From Sphingobacteriia bacterium (GTDB lineage Bacteria > Bacteroidota > Bacteroidia > NS11-12g > UBA955), in the NCBI GenBank assembly GCA_021151535.1, contig JAGKXC010000004.1:1-64000 (forward strand): 64,000 bases of DNA. The letters are read 5' to 3'. This document shows positions 62,351 through 64,000 of this stretch, piece by piece (the first letter of the stretch is position 1; each line of letters starts with the position of its first letter). The notes under the pieces are model-generated. The model was given only the letters and a program-made list of their open reading frames with translations, did no database searches and had not been told where the DNA came from. A program made the translations under genes and the position numbers.

Positions 62351-64000
62351 TTATCTCAACAATGTAACTGTACCCCTAAACTCTAATTTCTTCATATCCT
62401 TAGAGTAAAGTTGAATGTAATAAGTATAAACTCCTTCTTGACAGATTGCACCATTGGCCTTGCCATCCCATCCAGTATTTAAATCAGAAGTTTCATATAA
62501 TTTTTCACCCCAGCGGTTAAAAATTATCATACTACCCTTTTCAAAGTTTTGGGCAGTGGGTTTAAAGCTGTTATTAATCGCTGGACCAACTTCATCTGGA
62601 GTAAATACGTTTGGAATGTAGATAATAATATCTGGACCTATTTTCACCCATTTAGATATAGTATCAGAACAACCATGGTTACTCGTTACTAATAAACTGA
62701 TTTTGTAAGATGCGGTATCTTTACCGTATGCATATTTAGGATCTCGCAATGTAGATGTATCAGAACCAGTTCCATCACCAAAATTCCAATTATATTTTAA
62801 AATAGGATTAAATGGATTTTGCTCAATGGTAGTTTGATTGATAATTCTAAATCTCGGAAGTGCAACTGTTGTGTAATAAGCAGGATCAGTAGAGAAATAT
62901 GCCTTTGGTATTGGATAAGCTTCTACATTGTTTACCCCATAAACCTTGGTTTCACAACTACCAGAACTGTTTACTGCTTTTAACATCATGCTATATTTGC
63001 CCTGAGTGCTGTAGATAATTCCAGTTGGGTTTTGTAAATTAGATGTATCCCCATTCCCAAAATCCCAGAAATACTTCACTTGTGATGCAGGTAACCCAGA
63101 CTTGTCGTTAGCTGTCCAATTCGTTGTTAAAGGAATACATCCGGCAGCAGTAGGTAATGGATCTAAGACCGGATACAAATGTAAAAGAATGGTAATTGAA
63201 TCTTTAGCTGGCGGACAAACATCATTTGTAATTGGTTGTGTAACTACCCTTAATACTACTTTTTGATTGATTGCATCTTGAGTACCATTGTCAAAATTTA
63301 TATTTTCATTATATGGGTTATCTATGATACCATCAACAGAAGGATCTTTAGTCCAAAGAACCTTATTATTTACATATTTAGTTGTGCTTTGGATGGCAAA
63401 TGGTGTTCCTATACAAGCTGACGCAGGTTTAGGCGTTGTAATTTGCAATTCAGGTTTATTCCTAACAAATACCTGATAGGTTTCAGTATCTGTACATCCG
63501 TTATTATCTGTTAATACGAATCTAAATCCATGCGGTCCTTCAACATTGTTGGTTGTACCTGGTAACCATTTACCTGAATATTATCGTACAATTCCATGGT
63601 ATCCCAGTTTACACATACAGGGTTTGGAGAAATTACTTTAATTGTTGGTTCTGGTACAATCTTTACTTTTACGGTATCACATGTTCTGCAACCAGTGATT
63701 TGGTCTTCTACGCACAATCCAAACTTATAATCGCCTTGGTAAAAATCATCCGCTGGAGTTCCAAATTTGAATCTCCAATCTGGGGTTCCCATTGGGTTAT
63801 TGTTCACCAAAATTGCTGTTGGATCAATTCCACCTGGAGATTGTAATACAGTCCAATCTAACTTGATACCAATCTTTACCTTGGGTTTCGCTGTTACTTG
63901 GTCCATACTGATTTCTCCCAAATCCTGACAGAAAGAAGAGTCTCTCAAGTCTACCATTGGGTTACCATTGATTCTTTGGATTACACTATCAATATTAATA
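62351..64000 (-). pseudogene. PKD-repeat protein with CHU_C type IX sorting domain, frameshifted and cut by the right edge
   Basis: Two frames form one protein. The 3' part (from about 63580 down to 62351) has PKD domains (VKYFWDFGNGDTSNLQNPTGIIYSTQGKYSMMLKAVN; LKYNWNFGDGTGSD) and a type B CTD (YIPNVFTPDEV...MIIFNRWGEKLYET...GWDGKANGAICQEGVYTYYI...GTVTLLR). The 5' part (63520-64000, another frame, open to the edge) reads DWRFKFGTPADDFYQGDYKFGLCVED and ISPNPVCVNWDTMELYDN. Reading on in the second frame gives GKWLPGTTNNVEGPHGFRF, which joins well, so a one-base indel near 63580 explains the break. A large surface protein exported by T9SS. Confidence 0.85.

Noticed and set aside
1..64000. GGGCGAT as a strand-polar signal such as Chi or the FtsK-orienting KOPS
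   Set aside because: About 22 copies lie on one strand and 21 on the other over 64 kb, with no change of bias along the window. Polar signals should favour one strand in a replichore.
1..64000. CRISPR array, insertion sequence or prophage
   Set aside because: No spaced short repeats, no transposase frame and no structural phage genes were found. The tail-fibre-like gene is of the secreted S74 type common in Bacteroidota, and the pRiA4b ORF-3-like gene has no transposon around it.

Overview
The window is a stretch of chromosome from a member of the Bacteroidota (Bacteroidetes), low in GC (under 40% by eye). Support for this: the rpmB-rpmG-DUF4295 cluster found only in this phylum, a bacillithiol synthesis gene (bshC), type IX secretion C-terminal sorting domains of both kinds, a SusC/FecA-like TonB-dependent receptor, a UMF1-type transporter, and many promoters with the phylum's -7 element TAnnTTTG. 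It looks like free-living core genome with a few surface-protein and accessory genes. I cannot name a genus.

Layout. 1-1.6 kb (minus): an RNA methyltransferase that runs without a stop into a thioredoxin-like lipoprotein, then a membrane-anchored cytochrome c cut by the left edge. 1.8-8.8 kb: mutS, a TonB-dependent receptor, a divergent pRiA4b ORF-3-like gene, an aberrant miaA, and terC. 8.8-13.5 kb (minus): rpmB, rpmG, DUF4295/bL38, ftsY, rimO, bshC. 13.5-24.7 kb (minus): an O-antigen-ligase-like protein, a LysM protein, a double ABC ATPase, a TonB/ExbD/ExbD/ExbB energy-transduction operon, an ECF sigma operon and a fatty acid desaturase-like enzyme. 24.9-32.3 kb: rplS, small envelope genes, then a B12-dependent light-sensor (CarH/LitR-like) regulator divergent from a TIGR01777 gene and a photolyase, and prfB with its programmed frameshift. 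32.3-38.9 kb: an omega-amidase and aminotransferase pair, CapA, a START-domain protein, tRNA(CAT), an exonuclease/phosphatase fused to a barrel-like domain, a DCC protein and a peroxiredoxin. 39-49.3 kb: surface and accessory genes (LamG/T9SS protein, broken tail-fibre-like gene, FG-GAP lipoprotein, methyltransferase, truncated integrase, glycosyltransferase). 49.3-53.5 kb: rnhB, dinB with strong palindromes upstream, and a three-gene two-component operon. 53.7-64 kb: two secreted/gliding-type proteins, tRNA-Leu, the tig-clpP-clpX proteostasis cluster, a UMF1 transporter, and a frameshifted PKD/CHU_C protein cut by the right edge.

The strongest unexplained signal does not belong to any gene. 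A short word, GGGCGAT (core GGCGAT), is scattered over the whole window on both strands, in all reading frames and between genes. I counted at least 43 exact heptamers by eye, where base composition predicts about three to four. The almost palindromic decamer ATCGCCCGAT or its complement occurs five times. It resembles in kind the HIP1 element of cyanobacteria or the uptake sequences of Neisseria and Pasteurellaceae, but I know of no description of it here.

Other points: the light-sensing module has divergent start codons that share two bases; many ATGs lie only 4-12 bases after a -7 element, suggesting leaderless or nearly leaderless mRNAs; and several genes show indel-like breaks (tail-fibre gene, right-edge PKD gene, start of miaA, missing stop of the methyltransferase), which may be real or may be sequence errors.
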